Origin: Prionace glauca
Taxonomy: Eukaryota; Chordata; Chondrichthyes; Carcharhiniformes; Carcharhinidae
DNA: 64,000 nucleotides
NCBI GenBank assembly: GCA_037974335.1
Contig: CM075761.1
Coordinates: 11,399,790-11,463,789, forward strand
Direction of reading: 5' to 3'
In this document: positions 1-11,003 of the stretch, in pieces
Position numbering within the stretch: the first letter of the stretch is position 1
Layout: each line of letters opens with the position of its first letter
Position numbers and translations under genes: made by a program
Notes under the pieces: generated by a model
What the model was told of the DNA's origin: nothing
The model's input: the letters and a program-made list of their open reading frames with translations, nothing else
Database searches by the model: none

Positions 1-1
1 A

Positions 2-87
2 GTGGGTCATTGTTTTTGTAACTGGTCGGCGCAACATCGTGGGCCGAAGGGCCTGTTCTGTGCTGTAAATGTTCTATGTTCTATGTT
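2..87 (+). mobile_element. CR1-b LINE, 3' tail only
   Basis: GCGCAACATCGTGGGCCGAA, AGGGCCTGTTCTGTGCTG and TTCTATG repeats match the 3' end of the CR1-b copies at 50940 and 43415. The body lies outside the window. Confidence 0.7.
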
Positions 88-1557
88 CCAATTGGCTCCT
101 TTTCCAGTTGGAGGTCTGTCACCAGTGGGGTGCCGCAGGGCTCTGTACTAGGACCTCTATTATTTGTAGTATATATTAATGACTTGGAAGAGGGGGTAGG
201 TGGTGTGATCAGCAAATTTGCTGATGACACTAAGATGGTTGGATTGGCGGGTACTGAGGAGCAGTGCCTGGCAATGCAACAGGACATAGACAGGCTGGTA
301 GATTGGGCAGATAGATGGCAAATGGAATTTAATCCGGAGAAATGCGAGGTGATGCACTTTGGCCGGAATAATGTGGAAGGGAGTTATATGATAAAAGGTA
401 GAACTATCCGGAGTATAGATACGCAGAGAGACCTGGGGGTGCAGGAACACAAGTCCCTGAAGGTGTCGGTGCAGGTGCAGAATGTGATGAGGAAAGCGTA
501 TGGCATGTTAGCCTTCAGAGGAAGGGGTATAGAATATAAGAGTAGGAGTCTGATGTTGCAGTTGTATAGAACGTTGGTTAGGCCTCACCTGGAGTACTGC
601 GTCCAGTTCTGGTCGCCGTACTACCGGAAGGATGTATAGATCCTGGAGAGAGTGCAGAGGAGATTTACCAGGATGTTGCCTGGTATGGAAGGGCTGTCTT
701 CCGAGGAAAGATTGAACGCACTTGGGCTGTTTTCCCTTGAGAGACGTCGGCTGAGGGGGGATCTAATAGAGGTTTATAAAATTATGAAGGGGATAGATAG
801 AGTAAATGGTGGTAAGCTTTTTCCGCTATTAGAAATGGATAGAACGAGGGGTCACGGGCTTAGGGTGAGGGGGGCTAGATATAAGACTAATATTAGAGGG
901 CAGTTTTTCACACAAAGGGTAGTGGGGATGTGGAATGCACTGCCGAGTAAGGTGGTGGAAGCAGGCACGCTAGGGTTGTTCAAGAGTCACTTGGACAGCC
1001 ACATGAGCGGTCTACATATAGGGGGATATAGCAGGCCTTACTAAGCATTGTAGGCTTGGGGTTCAGTTTTAGCCTCAGGGATATAGAGTCTTTTAATAAT
1101 GAATTTTTTATCCACAGACATTTAAGTCCAGCAAGGGGCATGCGGGCGGCAGGTTGTGGTGGGCTGCTCTTGGATATTGCTTCGGGAGTTGCCTACTGCT
1201 TCATGTCGTTGGTGTGCGTAAACTGGACCATCTCGAGGGCATCATGACAGCTCAGAGGCTATCTCTGTTGCTGTGCGGACACATGGATTTGGGCCTGTGT
1301 CCGTGGGAGTTTGCGCGTTCTCCCCATGGCTGCGTGGGTTTCCTCCGGGTGCTCCGGTTTCCTCCTACATCCCAAAAATGTGCTTTTAGGCTGATCGATT
1401 GGGTAACAAATTGTCCCTATATTGGACCTCCCTGATCCTCACACATTAGGCATAGACTAAAATCATGAATAGGTCACTGACCATGGGACGGAACGCGGGC
1501 TCGTTGGGCCGAAGGGTCTTTTTCTCGTGCTGTGTTGTTCTTTGTTCTTTGTTCTTC
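88..1557 (+). mobile_element. CR1-d LINE: 3' half of reverse transcriptase plus long SINE-like 3' UTR
   Basis: The coding part (76-1044) contains GVPQGSVLGPLLF, the catalytic FADDTK box, KCEVMHFGR, RPHLEYCVQFWSP, RVQRRFTRM and FFTQRVVGMWNALPS, the typical C-terminal half of CR1-clade ORF2. One in-frame stop at 637-639 splits it. After the stop at 1042-1044 comes about 500 bp of 3' UTR holding a module with TGCGTGGGTTTCCTCCGGGT and ending in TTCTTTG repeats. The copy is 5'-truncated and inserted directly behind a CR1-b tail. Confidence 0.85.
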
Positions 1558-1559
1558 TA

Positions 1560-1905
1560 ATAGGACAAGAGAGGGTTCATACAGGGAGGGTGTCCAGAAC
1601 CAGTGGTCACAGACTGAGGACTCGGGGAAGGCCATTTAGGATAGTGATGAGGACACATTTCTTTACCCAAAGTGCGATAGACCTGCTGAACTCACTACCA
1701 CAGGAAATAGCTGATGCTAAAAACGTCGAATGCTTTCAAGAGATCGCTAGATATCGCACTTGGGGCGAATGCGATCAAATAATATGGGGAAAAAACGGGA
1801 TTAGGCTATTGAGTTGGAAACCAGTCATGATCGTTATGAATGGCGATAATAACGAAGGGCCAAATGGCCTCCTTCTGCTCCTATGTTTTTATGAATCCGA
1901 GTAAC
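1560..1905 (+). mobile_element. Old CR1-like LINE, 3' end
   Basis: The frame reads SGHRLRTRGRPFRIVMRTHF, then FFTQSAIDLLNSLPQEIADA, a CR1 ORF2 C-terminus, followed by GAAGGGCCAAATGGCCTCCT and a TATG-rich tail. It is a different family from CR1-a to -e. Confidence 0.65.
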
Positions 1906-2061
1906 GCTTTGTCAATAAGCACATAAGTAACTTTGAATCAAATGTATTTGTTCTGTCAGTTAAAATTGCTATTATTCGGTGTTATCTATTTAAATAAACC
2001 ACACACAGTTCATGAATTAGGTGTATTTTCCCAGAGCATTACCCTGGGTTTACTTAGACTT

Positions 2062-2400
2062 ATTCGTGGGACATGGGCGTCGCTGTCTGGCCAGCATTTA
2101 TTGCGCATCACCAATTGTCCATGAGAAGGCGCTGGTGAGCTGCCTTCTTGAATCGCTGCAGTCCATGATCTGTAGGTTGACCTTTAGGGAGGAAATTCCA
2201 GGGCTTTGATGCAGCGACTGCAAAGGAACGGCGATGTTTTTCCAAGGATGACGAGTGGCAAGGAGGTGAACTTGCAGGTGGCGGTGTTCCCGTTTATCAG
2301 CTGCCCTTGTCCTTCCAGATAGAAGTGATCGTGTGTTTGAAAGGTGCTGTCTAAGAACCTTTGCTGAATTGTTAATATTGCAAGTCCAGTGACAATTCCA
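2062..2400 (-). mobile_element. Jockey-like LINE, C-terminal end of ORF2
   Basis: On the minus strand, SGRTRAADKREHRHLQV, MDCSDSRRQLTSAFSWTIG and the downstream GGCCAGCATTTATTG sequence match a Jockey-like LINE that I recall as common in elasmobranchs. 5'-truncated. Confidence 0.6.
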
Positions 2401-2682
2401 CGAGAACATTCCTTCCCAACGCGGCTATCGAGCTCAACTGGGGCCTTTACCTCGGTCTAATCATATTAAGGTGCTGGATTCCCTTCATTATAGGGTCAGA
2501 GATGGAGAGGGTCAATGTCCTTCATATCTGGATAAAATACACATTCCTATTCACGTGACAACATTCTGATCACGGCTGGAAACATTTTAATCGCAGAAAT
2601 GTAATGACCACCTCAAATATAACACTGCTACCTATCACTGTTTGACATTCACATAGGTTTCCATCCTTGAATGCCTAATTAC

Positions 2683-2868
2683 TCAGTCCCTGGGGGCTTC
2701 CACTGACAGCAACATATATGTGGCATAAACGCACAGGCCAAAAAAGATACAGTAAAACGGAACAAAGGCTGAAAATATTATGTCCAGTAAATCAACTCCT
2801 GAATCCTTAAAGACAATCTGCGTACAATTTGCAAGGCTCCAAAGCAGGAGTGTGTTGGAAGAATCACC
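2683..2868 (-). other. Unassigned hydrophobic reading frame, possible transmembrane exon
   Basis: On the minus strand, next to a CR1-c tail, a frame reads IVFKDSGVDLLDIIFSAFVP and continues through CIFFGLCVYATYMLLSVEAPRD to a stop. It looks like one transmembrane segment with a short tail. ACGCAG directly before IVFKD could be an acceptor in phase 0. It lies downstream of gene A in the same orientation but fits none of its phases. I do not recognise a family; chance hydrophobicity is possible. Confidence 0.2.
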
Positions 2869-2870
2869 AT

Positions 2871-3402
2871 TAAGAACATAAGAACATAAGAAATAGGAGC
2901 AGGAGTAGGCCATCTGGCCCTTCGAGCCTGCCCCGCCATTCAATAAGATCATGGCTGATCTGTCGTGACTCAGCTCCACCTTCCCGCCCTCTCCCCATAA
3001 CCCTTAATCCCTTCTCTTATCAAAAACCCATCAACCCGTTTCTTAAAAATATTTAGCGAGGCAGCCTCCACCACTTCAACGGGCAGAGAATTCCAGAGAT
3101 TCACCACCCTTTGAGTGAAGAAGTTCCTCCTCAACTCTGTTCTAAACCGCCCCCCCTTTATCTTGAGGCTGTGCCCCCTCGTCCTACTGTCTTTTTTGAG
3201 CGGGAACAGTCTCTCCACCTCTATTCTATCCATCCCATTCATCATCTTATACGTCTCAATGAGATCTCCCCTCATTCTTCTAAACTCTAACGAGTACAAG
3301 CCTAGTTTATTCAGCCTCTCCTCATAGCTCAATCCCCTCAACTCCGGTATCAGCCGAGTAAACCTCCTCTGCACTCCCTCCAGGGCCAAAACATCCTTGC
3401 GC
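2871..3402 (-). mobile_element. CR1-c LINE, 5'-truncated
   Basis: Encodes RRFTRLIPELRGLSYEERLN to FFTQRVVNLWNSLPVEVVEA and ends in the CR1-c tail (CTCCTGCTCCTATTTCTTAT plus GTTCTTA repeats) at the low-coordinate end. The frame is nearly intact over about 145 residues. Confidence 0.8.
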
Positions 3403-3696
3403 TGGATGAGCAACATCCTTAACTGGATGAGCACTGCTCCAACAACAAATCAAAAAGTACACTTCCAAAGACAAACTAAGCCGCTCAGTTTAGCTTGGTC
3501 TCTCTCTGGTTTTGAACCTTAACTCAATTATCTGCCCCATCCCCACCTCAATGGTTGGCACAGCGGCTGGGATGTTTGCCATTTATATGATGCTCTACAA
3601 ATTGTCAGCTGACAGAATGATGCCAGAGCCACAACATTACCAGTTATAAGGCCATAGCCAGCAGGTCTTGCATCACTTCATTTCAGCCTATCATAT

Positions 3697-4037
3697 AGAC
3701 ATAGAACCCTACAGTGCAGAAACAGGCCCTTCGGCCCATCGAGTCTGCACCGAACACAATCCCACCCAGACCCTATCCCCATATCCCTCCACATTTTACC
3801 TGCTAATCCCTCTAACCTACACATCCCAGGATACTAAGGGGCAATTTTTAGCATAGCCAATCAACCTAGCCCGCACATCTTTGGACTGTGGGAGGAAACC
3901 GGAGCAACCGGAGAAAACCCACGCAGACACGAGGAGAATGTGCAAACTCCACACAGGCAGTGACGCGAGCCGGGAATCGAACCCAGGACCCTGGAGCTGT
4001 GAAGCAGCAGTGCTAACCACTGTGCTACCGTGCCGCC
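3697..4037 (-). mobile_element. SINE-1, tRNA-derived, full length
   Basis: On the minus strand it starts GGGCGGCACGGTAGCACAGT (A box TAGCACAGTGG, B box GGTTCGATTCC), continues with TGTGTGGAGTTTGCACATTC and CTCCGGGTGCTCCGGTTTC, and ends GATGGGCCGAAGGGCCTGTT then GGTTCTATG. It resembles HE1-type shark SINEs; the name is tentative. Confidence 0.8.
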
Positions 4038-4583
4038 CTGTGAAGTGCACTGACGTCCGATTAATTACGCTGATTCAGTGATCTGGAATTCCCCCTTGCT
4101 GATGGTTTAGCTGTACCTACATCGCAAAAGTTTCGATGGGGTAACTGCCATCACTTTCTTTCGAGCAATTATCAATTGAAAATTTGCATTGCTGACATCT
4201 CAGCAATACTAACATACTTTGACAGAAAGTAGTACAAACGAGAATGTTAATTCCAACAGGAATGTCGAATCCACAGCAGGTGCTCAATATCTATTATATC
4301 GTAAAAACCACTTTAACAGTCATTCGTTAATGACAATTTCACATTTCGAAATAGAAAAATGGACTATCTAGTGGAAAACTTGCACCTCCAGTTCTTCAAG
4401 CGCTTCTTTGTCTTCCAAACTAATCTTCCATGTCGATTTCAATGAGTCTAGAATCGAGGAAATATTACAGGAAATATGACTGAACAATGTTTATTACTGA
4501 CTGACGAAAGATAATTTAGACATGAAAATGTTAATATACTTCAATCTGACATATTGTAATCCACCCGGAGCTTGTTCTTCGCA
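4038..4583. other. 3' flank of gene A
   Basis: No repeat or reading frame was recognised. It holds the gene A poly(A) signal at 4490-4495 and is otherwise AT-rich. Confidence 0.4.
4490..4495 (-). promoter_or_regulatory. Polyadenylation signal AATAAA of gene A
   Basis: TTTATT on the plus strand gives AATAAA on the minus strand, 89 nt after the gene A stop codon. The position suits a short 3' UTR. Confidence 0.5.
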
Positions 4584-4628
4584 TCATCGTGCTGAATCTT
4601 CAGTGAAGGACAAGTGAGCATAAAGAGT
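4584..4628 (-). CDS. Gene A terminal exon: YxxL (ITIM/ITSM-like) tail and stop
   Basis: After a strong pyrimidine tract and CACAG acceptor the exon reads TLYAHLSFTEDSAR and stops at TGA (4586-4584). TLYAHL fits YxxL and is close to the ITSM pattern TxYxx(V/I); such tyrosines recruit SH2 phosphatases or adaptors in NITR, SIRP and Siglec families. The phase-0 entry matches the phase-0 exit of the exon at 9715-9657. The terminal exon of gene B has the same layout (PLYASLDF), which makes chance unlikely. Confidence 0.7.
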   Translation of the reverse strand, partial: TLYAHLSFTEDSAR

Positions 4629-4756
4629 CTGTGAGAGAAAGAGAAACCAGTTACCAACATTGCAACGCTCAAGGTGATCATTGGCCATTCGGCCCTTGGC
4701 CCTAAATATCTAATTAATAGGATTAGAGCTGGCCCATATACTACTATGGTTTGTTG

Positions 4757-4945
4757 TTAACAAATTGTCCCTAAATTAGTCGTCCCTCAATCTGGTTATA
4801 ATTCCTTTATTGCGGAGTCCAATAGGTGTAGACAAAGGTCACGGGTAGAAGAGGGCACTCACAATGTTAAAATGGCGGCGTGGGCTTGTTGGGCCGAAGG
4901 GCCTGTTTCCTGCGCTGCGCTGTTCTTTTATTCTTTCTTTCGTTA
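4757..4945 (+). mobile_element. CR1-d 3' UTR fragment
   Basis: AACAAATTGTCCCTAAATTA, GGCTTGTTGGGCCGAAGGGC and the TTCTTTTATTCTTTC end match the last 190 bp of the CR1-d 3' UTR. It lies upstream of the gene A terminal exon, inside the last intron. Confidence 0.65.
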
Positions 4946-5292
4946 CCCAATTGAAATTGAACGTTCAAATCTCTGCTGGGACTTCTACTCCTATTTGAAC
5001 AGTTTATATTGTTTCTGCAATACTGCGTCCAGTTGTAATGTTTTATCCCTTGGAATGGACAACTGCATCAGTGCAAACAACATTATTTTCCCCCCTTTCA
5101 CCGAAACAGATTTGAAATGACAAAGGTTATGGTACTATCGTTGGTAGCATATTGACTCCCCACATGTAGCGATGACTTTTCCCATGGCTGAAAACAGGAA
5201 ATTAAAGATGCACAAGATAAAGGAACATGTGTAATTAGGGGCAAGGTTAACCTGCATATATATTGAACGAAACGAATTCTTGGTATCACAGT
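4946..5292. other. Unrecognised intron DNA
   Basis: Part of the last intron of gene A. I see no gene or known repeat. Confidence 0.4.
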
Positions 5293-5620
5293 TTCACTGC
5301 AGTGCAGAAAGCGGCCATTTGTGTTGATTGGGTCTGCACGATTCTGTGACAGGTATCTTTCCTGGGCCCTCTCCCCACGCTATCCATCTAACCTCACATA
5401 TTCATCATGCCAATCTCCCAAACCAATACATATTTAGATACTAAGTGGCAATTTTGCATTGGCAATCTCATTAGACTGCACACGAAAGGACTATAACAGT
5501 AAACCGGAGCACCTGAAGGAAACGCACACAGACACGAGGCGAATGTGCAAATTTCCAACAGTCACCCAAATTGTACGCAGGTGCCTGGATCTGGCAGGCA
5601 ACGTTGCTAACGGCTCTGCC
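5293..5620 (-). mobile_element. Old, diverged SINE-1
   Basis: Recognisable by CAGTGCAGAAAGCGGCC, CCGGAGCACCTGAAGGAAAC, GAATGTGCAAATTTCCAAC and the overall order of blocks. The promoter boxes have decayed. Confidence 0.5.
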
Positions 5621-5760
5621 AACGTAATATCCGTCGGGAATTAGTCATAATACCCTCGAGGAGGAGGACTTCCTGGACTGCATGGAGATTTGTTTTTTGT
5701 CGGCCAATACACTGAGCAATTAACTAGAGAACAGAACACTGTAAACTCGGTATTATGTAA

Positions 5761-6460
5761 TAAGAACATATGAACATAAGAAATAGGAGCAGGAGTAGGC
5801 CATCTGGCCCTTCGAGCCTGCCCCGCCATTCAATAAGATCATGGCTCATCTGTCGCGGCTCAGTTCCACATTCCGGTCCTTTCCCCATAACCCTTAATCC
5901 TCTCGCTTATCAAAAACCCATCAACCCGCTTCTTGAAAATATTTAGCGAGGCAGCCTCCACCACTTCAACGGGTAGAGAATTCCAGAGACTCACCACCCT
6001 TTGAGTGAAAAAGTTCCTCCTCAACTCCGTTCTATAACCCCCCCCCCTCCCACTTTATCTTGAGGCTGTGCCCCCTAGTCCTACTGTCTTTTTTTCAACG
6101 GGAAGAGTCTCTCCATCTCTATCCTATCCATCCCATTCATCATTTTATACGTCTCAATGAGATCTCCCCTCATTCTTCTAAACTCCAACGAGTAGAAGCC
6201 GAGTTCATTCAGCCTCTCCTCATAGCTGAACCCCCTCAACTCCGGTATCAGCCTAGTGAACCTCCTCTGCACTCCCTCCAAGGCTAAAATATCCTTGCGC
6301 AGGTGCGGCGCCAAAACTGCACACAGTACTCCAGCTGCGGCCTCACCAATGCCCTATACAGCTGCAGCAAGAACTCTCTACTTTTATATTCAATCCCCTT
6401 CGCTATGAAGGCCAGCATCCCATTCGCCTTCCTGACCACCTGCTGCACCTGCAAACTGGT
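5761..6460 (-). mobile_element. CR1-c LINE, 5'-truncated
   Basis: CR1-c tail at the low-coordinate end; on the minus strand the coding part runs from the VQQVVRKANGMLAF region (near 6460) to the C-terminus. A C-rich run at 6038-6055 disturbs the frame. Confidence 0.8.
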
Positions 6461-6894
6461 GCAAGAAATAAATAATTGGAAATCCCCTTGTTTGAGACCA
6501 GCAGGGCATGAACGAGTGTAATATGCTAGAATTATCCATCAAGATGTTTGTGGGGCCAGGGATCACAATCTTCATGAAATAAACTGTGGTGGTATGAGGC
6601 TCGGGTTGGATACGTTGGATTGGGAAACGTTCCCTTAAGGTGGAAAAACAATGATAAGTATTCGAAGGGTGGAAGAGATAAATTGCAATGGTGGTTTGTT
6701 CCTGTCTGAAGCAAAAGTAAAACGGGAAAAGTGGCCAAACCACACCTTACAAGTGAAATTAGCGATAATATTAGATACACTAATTGAGCATAGACATTGG
6801 CCAGACAAAAAAAAGCCCTGAGCATTTGAAATAGTCTAGACTTCAGCAAATGATGGCTAAAGGATCGAGAAAAAAACAGAACATTTTGATTTGA
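6461..6894. other. Unrecognised intron DNA
   Basis: No clear element. Overlapping minus-strand frames here show no domain I know. It may be remains of an old LINE. Confidence 0.3.
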
Positions 6895-7140
6895 TTTCAT
6901 TTAATTTGTTACTGTCGCAAGAATAAATACACCGTGAAAAGTGTTATTCCTTGCACTCTATACAGGCAAAGCATACCATTCATAGAGAAGTGAGTGTCGA
7001 ATATAGTGTTTGCAGTCATATCTAGGGTGTAGAGAAAGATGAACTTAATGTAAGATACGTCAATTCAAAAGTATGATGGTAGCAGGGAAGAAGCTTTCCT
7101 TGAGTCGTTTGGTGTATGGCCTGAGGTCGACCCTCCGTCG
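6895..7140 (-). mobile_element. L2-like LINE, 3' end fragment
   Basis: TTTGATTTGATTTCATTTAA, TACAGGCAAAGCATACCATT, CTAGGGTGTAGAGAAAGAT and GATGGTAGCAGGGAAGAAGC are shared with the copies at 41440, 56343 and 61745. This antisense order is the 3' end of an L2-like LINE. Confidence 0.55.
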
Positions 7141-8980
7141 TTCCAGTGAGAATAAGCCAAATTTATCCCAACTCTCTTCCTTGCTAATACTTTCTAGACC
7201 AAGTAACGGCCCGGTTCACCCCTTCTCCACTGATTCCAAAACATCCACATAATTTTCGTAGTGTGGTGACGAGAATTTTGCACAATATTTCAAATGAAGC
7301 CGAACTAATGTTTTGTACAACTGCAGCATGATAGGTCTTTTTTTTTTTTACAGTCAATGCCCCGACCAATGAATGCAAGAATTTTGTTTTCCTTCTTGAC
7401 TACATTATCCACCTGCGATGCCACTTTGAGTTGTCCGTGGACAAGTACAGCCAAAGATTTCTGCATCTCAATCCTCCTAAGGGTGCTAACATTTACTGTG
7501 TTATTTCCAGTTGCATTGGACGTTCCAAAATGCATTACCTCACAAATTTTATCTGCCATTTCTCTGCCCAAGTCTCAGACCTGTCAATATATTGCTGTGT
7601 CATCTGACAATCCTCTTCAGTATCCACAACACCATCACTTTTTGTGTCATCTGTGAAGCTACTAATCACAGCAGCTACATCTATCCCCCTGTCATTTATT
7701 CTATGAGCAACAAAAGTCCAAGAAAGGATTCCTATGGAACACCGTTAGCCACAACCCTCCATTCAGAAATTCACCCCTTTACTGCTATCTTCTATGCCCA
7801 AGACAGTTCTGTATCCACCTTGCCCCGGGTGACTTCACCTTTCGCCGCAGTCTAACATGACTCTTGCCAAAGCCTTAACTGAAGTCCATGTATAAAGCAT
7901 CCACAGATTATGCCTCATCTCTCATCTTTCACACTTCCTTGAAAAAGTGGATCAAGTTAATCGCCCCACGTCCTCTTCATAAAACCATAGAACATGAAAC
8001 ATTACAGCGCAGAACAGGCCCTTCGGCCCACGATGTTGCGCCGACCAGTTAAAAAACAATGACCCACTAATCTAAACCAAAGCCTCTATTGTCATCAGCA
8101 AATTTACTAATCCACCCAACTATACCCTCACCCATGCTGTTTATCACGAATGGGTCCATTTGTTGCCAAATGTGAACAAATCTTGTCCCTAAGAATCATT
8201 TCCAATAATTTCCCCACTGCTGACCTAGGGCTCGCCGGCCTGTAAGTTCCTGCATTTTCCCTGCTCCCCTTTTGAAACAGTGGAACAACATTGGCTATTC
8301 CGCATTCCTCTGGAACTTCACCTGGAGGCAATGAAGATACAAGGATTTCTGTCAAGGCCGAGCAGTTTGCTCCCTTCCCCCCCTCAGTGTTATGCCGTAT
8401 ATCCAATCAGGCCCTGGGGGCTTGTCTATTTTAGTACATTTGAAGACGCCCAATACGTCATCCGTTTTATGTCAAAATGAACCGGAATATCTGCACAAGC
8501 TGTGCTAGGGTCATCATCCACCAATTCCTTCTATTTGGTGAATCCTGAGGGAAAATATTCATTTTGCATCTCACACATTTTTCTCGGCCTCCACGCAAAC
8601 ATTCCCTGCACTATCCTTCACTGGATCAATCATTTCCTTGGCTATCCTCTTCCTCGTCACTTATGTATAAAAGACCTTAGGAATTTCCATAATCTTGTTT
8701 GCCAATCCCTTTTCATTAACAGCATACTCCTTCCTGTATCTTATGTGTTTGTCTTCAGTAGACGCGGGGATATGGGTGAAATCTTTGCTACCTTTTCTCA
8801 CAATCCAATTCCATTCGAACCCCATACTGTTTAATTTGAACGACATTCTGGCATTATCTCCATTTTCTGAGATTAATTGTCCATATCTATATTGTACAGC
8901 TACTTTCATCTGCAGCAATATGCTAAATAACACATTGAAACGTTTAATAGATTTTGTAACCAGCACGATGAATATTACCC
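7140..8980 (-). mobile_element. Old CR1-like LINE with a nested CR1-b remnant
   Basis: Minus-strand pieces such as CEVMHFGTSNATGNNTVNVS, SLAVLVHGQLKVASQVDNVV and IANVVPLFQKGSRENAGTYR follow the order of CR1 ORF2, including the region before the RT core. It is interrupted at about 7983-8150 by CR1-b sequence. Diverged and broken in several places. Confidence 0.6.
7983..8150 (-). mobile_element. CR1-b LINE, internally deleted
   Basis: Tail GCGCAGAACAGGCCCTTCGG and CCACGATGTTGCGCCGACC, then a jump to TCATCAGCAAATTTACTAAT from the RT region of CR1-b. The roughly 600 bp between them are missing. Confidence 0.55.
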
Positions 8981-9600
8981 CTGGCTTTTATAGCGAGGGC
9001 GATAGAATATAAAAGCAGGGAGGTCTTGCTGCAACTATACAGGGTACTGGTGAGGCCGCAGCTGGAGTACTGTGTGCAGTTTTGGTCGCCGCACTTGCGC
9101 AAGGATATTTTGGCCTTGGAGGGAGTGTAGAGGAGGTTCACTAGGCTGATACCGGAGTTGAGCGGGTTGGACTATGAAGAGAGACTAAATAGACTGAGTC
9201 TGTACTCATTGGAGTTTAGAAGGATGAGGGCGGATCTTATAGAGACGTATAAGATAATGAAGGGGATGATAGGGTAGAGGTAGAGAGATTCTTCCCGCTT
9301 AGGAAGGACAGCAGGACTAGAGGGCACAGCCTCAAGATAAGGCGCAGTTTAGAACGGAGTTGAGGAGGAACTTCTTCACTGAAAGGGTGGTGAAACTCTG
9401 GAATTCTCTGCTCTACCTCGCCAAACATATTTAAGTCACGGGTAGATAGATTTGTGATAGGCAAGGGAATTAAGGGGAGAAAGCGGGAAAGTGGAACTGA
9501 TCCACTTCAGATCAGCCATGATCTTATTGAATGGCAGTGCAGGCTCGAAGGGCTAGATGGCCCATTCCTGCTCCTATTTCTTATGTTATTATGTTCTTAA
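8981..9600 (+). mobile_element. CR1-c LINE, 5'-truncated
   Basis: Plus-strand CR1-c from the LAFIARAIEYKS region through RPQLEYCVQFWSPHLRKDIL to the tail CTCCTATTTCTTATG at 9570-9600. It carries an in-frame stop near 9128 and small indels. It lies in the last intron of gene A. Confidence 0.8.
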
Positions 9601-9656
9601 GCGTTGTTCTCAAATGTCAGAGCAATTAAACAACGTAAAATCGAAAGACTATTTAC

Positions 9657-9715
9657 CTGTTCATTTTGTTCACAATCCCTCGAATCTGTGAATACGCCGC
9701 GTGATGTCTTGATGC
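9657..9715 (-). CDS. Gene A exon: cytoplasmic segment
   Basis: A 59-bp exon with acceptor TTTAG and donor CAG|GTAAAT enters in phase 1 and leaves in phase 0. It reads GIKTSRGVFTDSRDCEQNEQ. The KTSR stretch resembles ERTSRQ in a cytoplasmic exon of gene B, which supports this frame. Another frame contains AAYSQI, an ITIM-like string, but the splice phases do not allow it. Confidence 0.65.
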
Positions 9716-9848
9716 CTAAAGCATATAAAAAAGATTAAAACATTACAACTTGTGCAGGGAGCAGGTTAATTATTTTGTAGAGGAACAAGAACAAATATAT
9801 CGGGATGCTGGGCCGCACAGAAGGACAGAGTAGGCAGACACTTCCTAC

Positions 9849-9962
9849 CTGAAAGGCGATTCTTGCAGTTCCAACCCGCCAGAACAGCAAATATCACGAG
9901 AAGGACAATTATTACCAAGGAACCGCCATAAAGCAGTGAATTGCAGGATGGTTCTAGCGGAT
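9849..9962 (-). CDS. Gene A exon: connecting peptide and transmembrane segment
   Basis: The exon encodes a short stalk with one cysteine (EPSCNSLLYGGS), a hydrophobic run of about 20 residues (LVIIVLLVIFAVLAGW) and a basic stop-transfer sequence (NCKNRLSG). No charged residue lies inside the membrane segment, so canonical pairing with CD3-, FcR-gamma- or DAP12-type adaptors is not expected. Acceptor CATCAG and donor CAG|GTAGGAAG give phase 1 on both sides. Only 133 bp separate it from the next exon. Confidence 0.8.
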
Positions 9963-10614
9963 CTGATGAGGAGCGGGAAAAATAACTTTGAAGAATGATT
10001 TTCCTCAGGCCACCGCGCACATGCTCAAATTTCAAAGACACCCACGACCAGTCAACTCAAAATTGAATGTCTCAAAGCTACTTTTTCCAATTTCACCAAT
10101 GTAACAGTTAGGGTGACGGGGAGGCTTACCAGCGATACTTAAGAAGCAACAATGTAATCAGAGAATAATATTATTGACAAAGTATCCAATTGCATAGAAG
10201 GAGGCAATAAATTGTTGGCCGATTCTTTGCTAGATCCTAGCTTTACCCCATTGCTTGGATGTCTCTGTGTGAACTTGTATCTGTCTGAATAATCTACTTT
10301 TCGCTTTCGCTAAAAAAAAAGTGAATACTCTCTCATTTATCCGCCTTATATTTTATTTGCTATGCAGTTGCACACTCACTGAACTTGTCTAAATCACACA
10401 GATGCATCTCTACACCGTCCTTAAAACTCACCCTCCCACTAAGCTTTGAATCATCATTAAAGTTAGAGATACTAAATTTAGTTCCCTCTCTAAATTGGTC
10501 GCAATTTGCCTGCGTCCACACGCAGAAACGTGAGCAACCTTTAGCATTAAATACACTATTGCTCACAACGGATCTCACAACAGCAATACATAAAGTGAAT
10601 ATGCAAAAACTTAC
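9963..10614 (-). other. Gene A intron 3
   Basis: 652 bp between the C1 and transmembrane exons, with proper GT and AG ends. No repeat recognised. Confidence 0.6.
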
Positions 10615-10917
10615 CTCTCTGACATGGGAAGACTTCGCTTATGAGGTTTTCAACTGAGGTCGTGTGAACGGAACAAGTACAAATAGCCCCCTGGCTGCAG
10701 CTTCCTCGGGGGACAGTGAGCTGACTTCTAACACTGTACATCCCGGTGGAGCCTATTGCTCCAGAATCCGTCCATCCCTCCGTCTCCCCTGTGGAAACAT
10801 TCCAGTGGACAGGGAGAGTAACCGAGGTTACGCCGCTCACCAAACACATCAATGGGATAGTTTCCATGGACAGAATCTCAGCCGGCGGTGGAGCCAAGAG
10901 GAATATTGTCGGGGGAC
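10615..10917 (-). CDS. Gene A exon: C1-type Ig domain
   Basis: The 303-bp exon encodes 101 residues beginning with PPTIFLLAPPPAEI, typical of the A strand of Ig and TCR constant domains. Canonical residues are C25 (PLMCLVSG), W39 (PVHWNVSTG) and C82 (ICTCSVH); the E-strand reads MYSVRSQLTV. The Tyr usually two residues before the last Cys is a Cys here (CTC), as in gene B. WN[V/I]S and GWTD are also shared with gene B. Another Cys lies near the end (FPCQR) and could form an interchain bond. Both borders are phase 1; the intron to the V exon is only 86 bp. Confidence 0.85.
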
Positions 10918-11003
10918 CTGGTTAGGGAAGATGAAATTACTTTTCAGTCTCAATTCCTACTTTTTAAATTATTTAATTCACTTATTTTTTATTATTTTTT
11001 TAC

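Noticed and set aside
3817-4081. Frames with ETGATGENP-like and SRESNPGPW strings, recurring many times
   Set aside because: They are translations of SINE-1 copies.
9657-9715. AAYSQI as an ITIM in gene A
   Set aside because: It needs a frame that disagrees with the splice phases on both sides.
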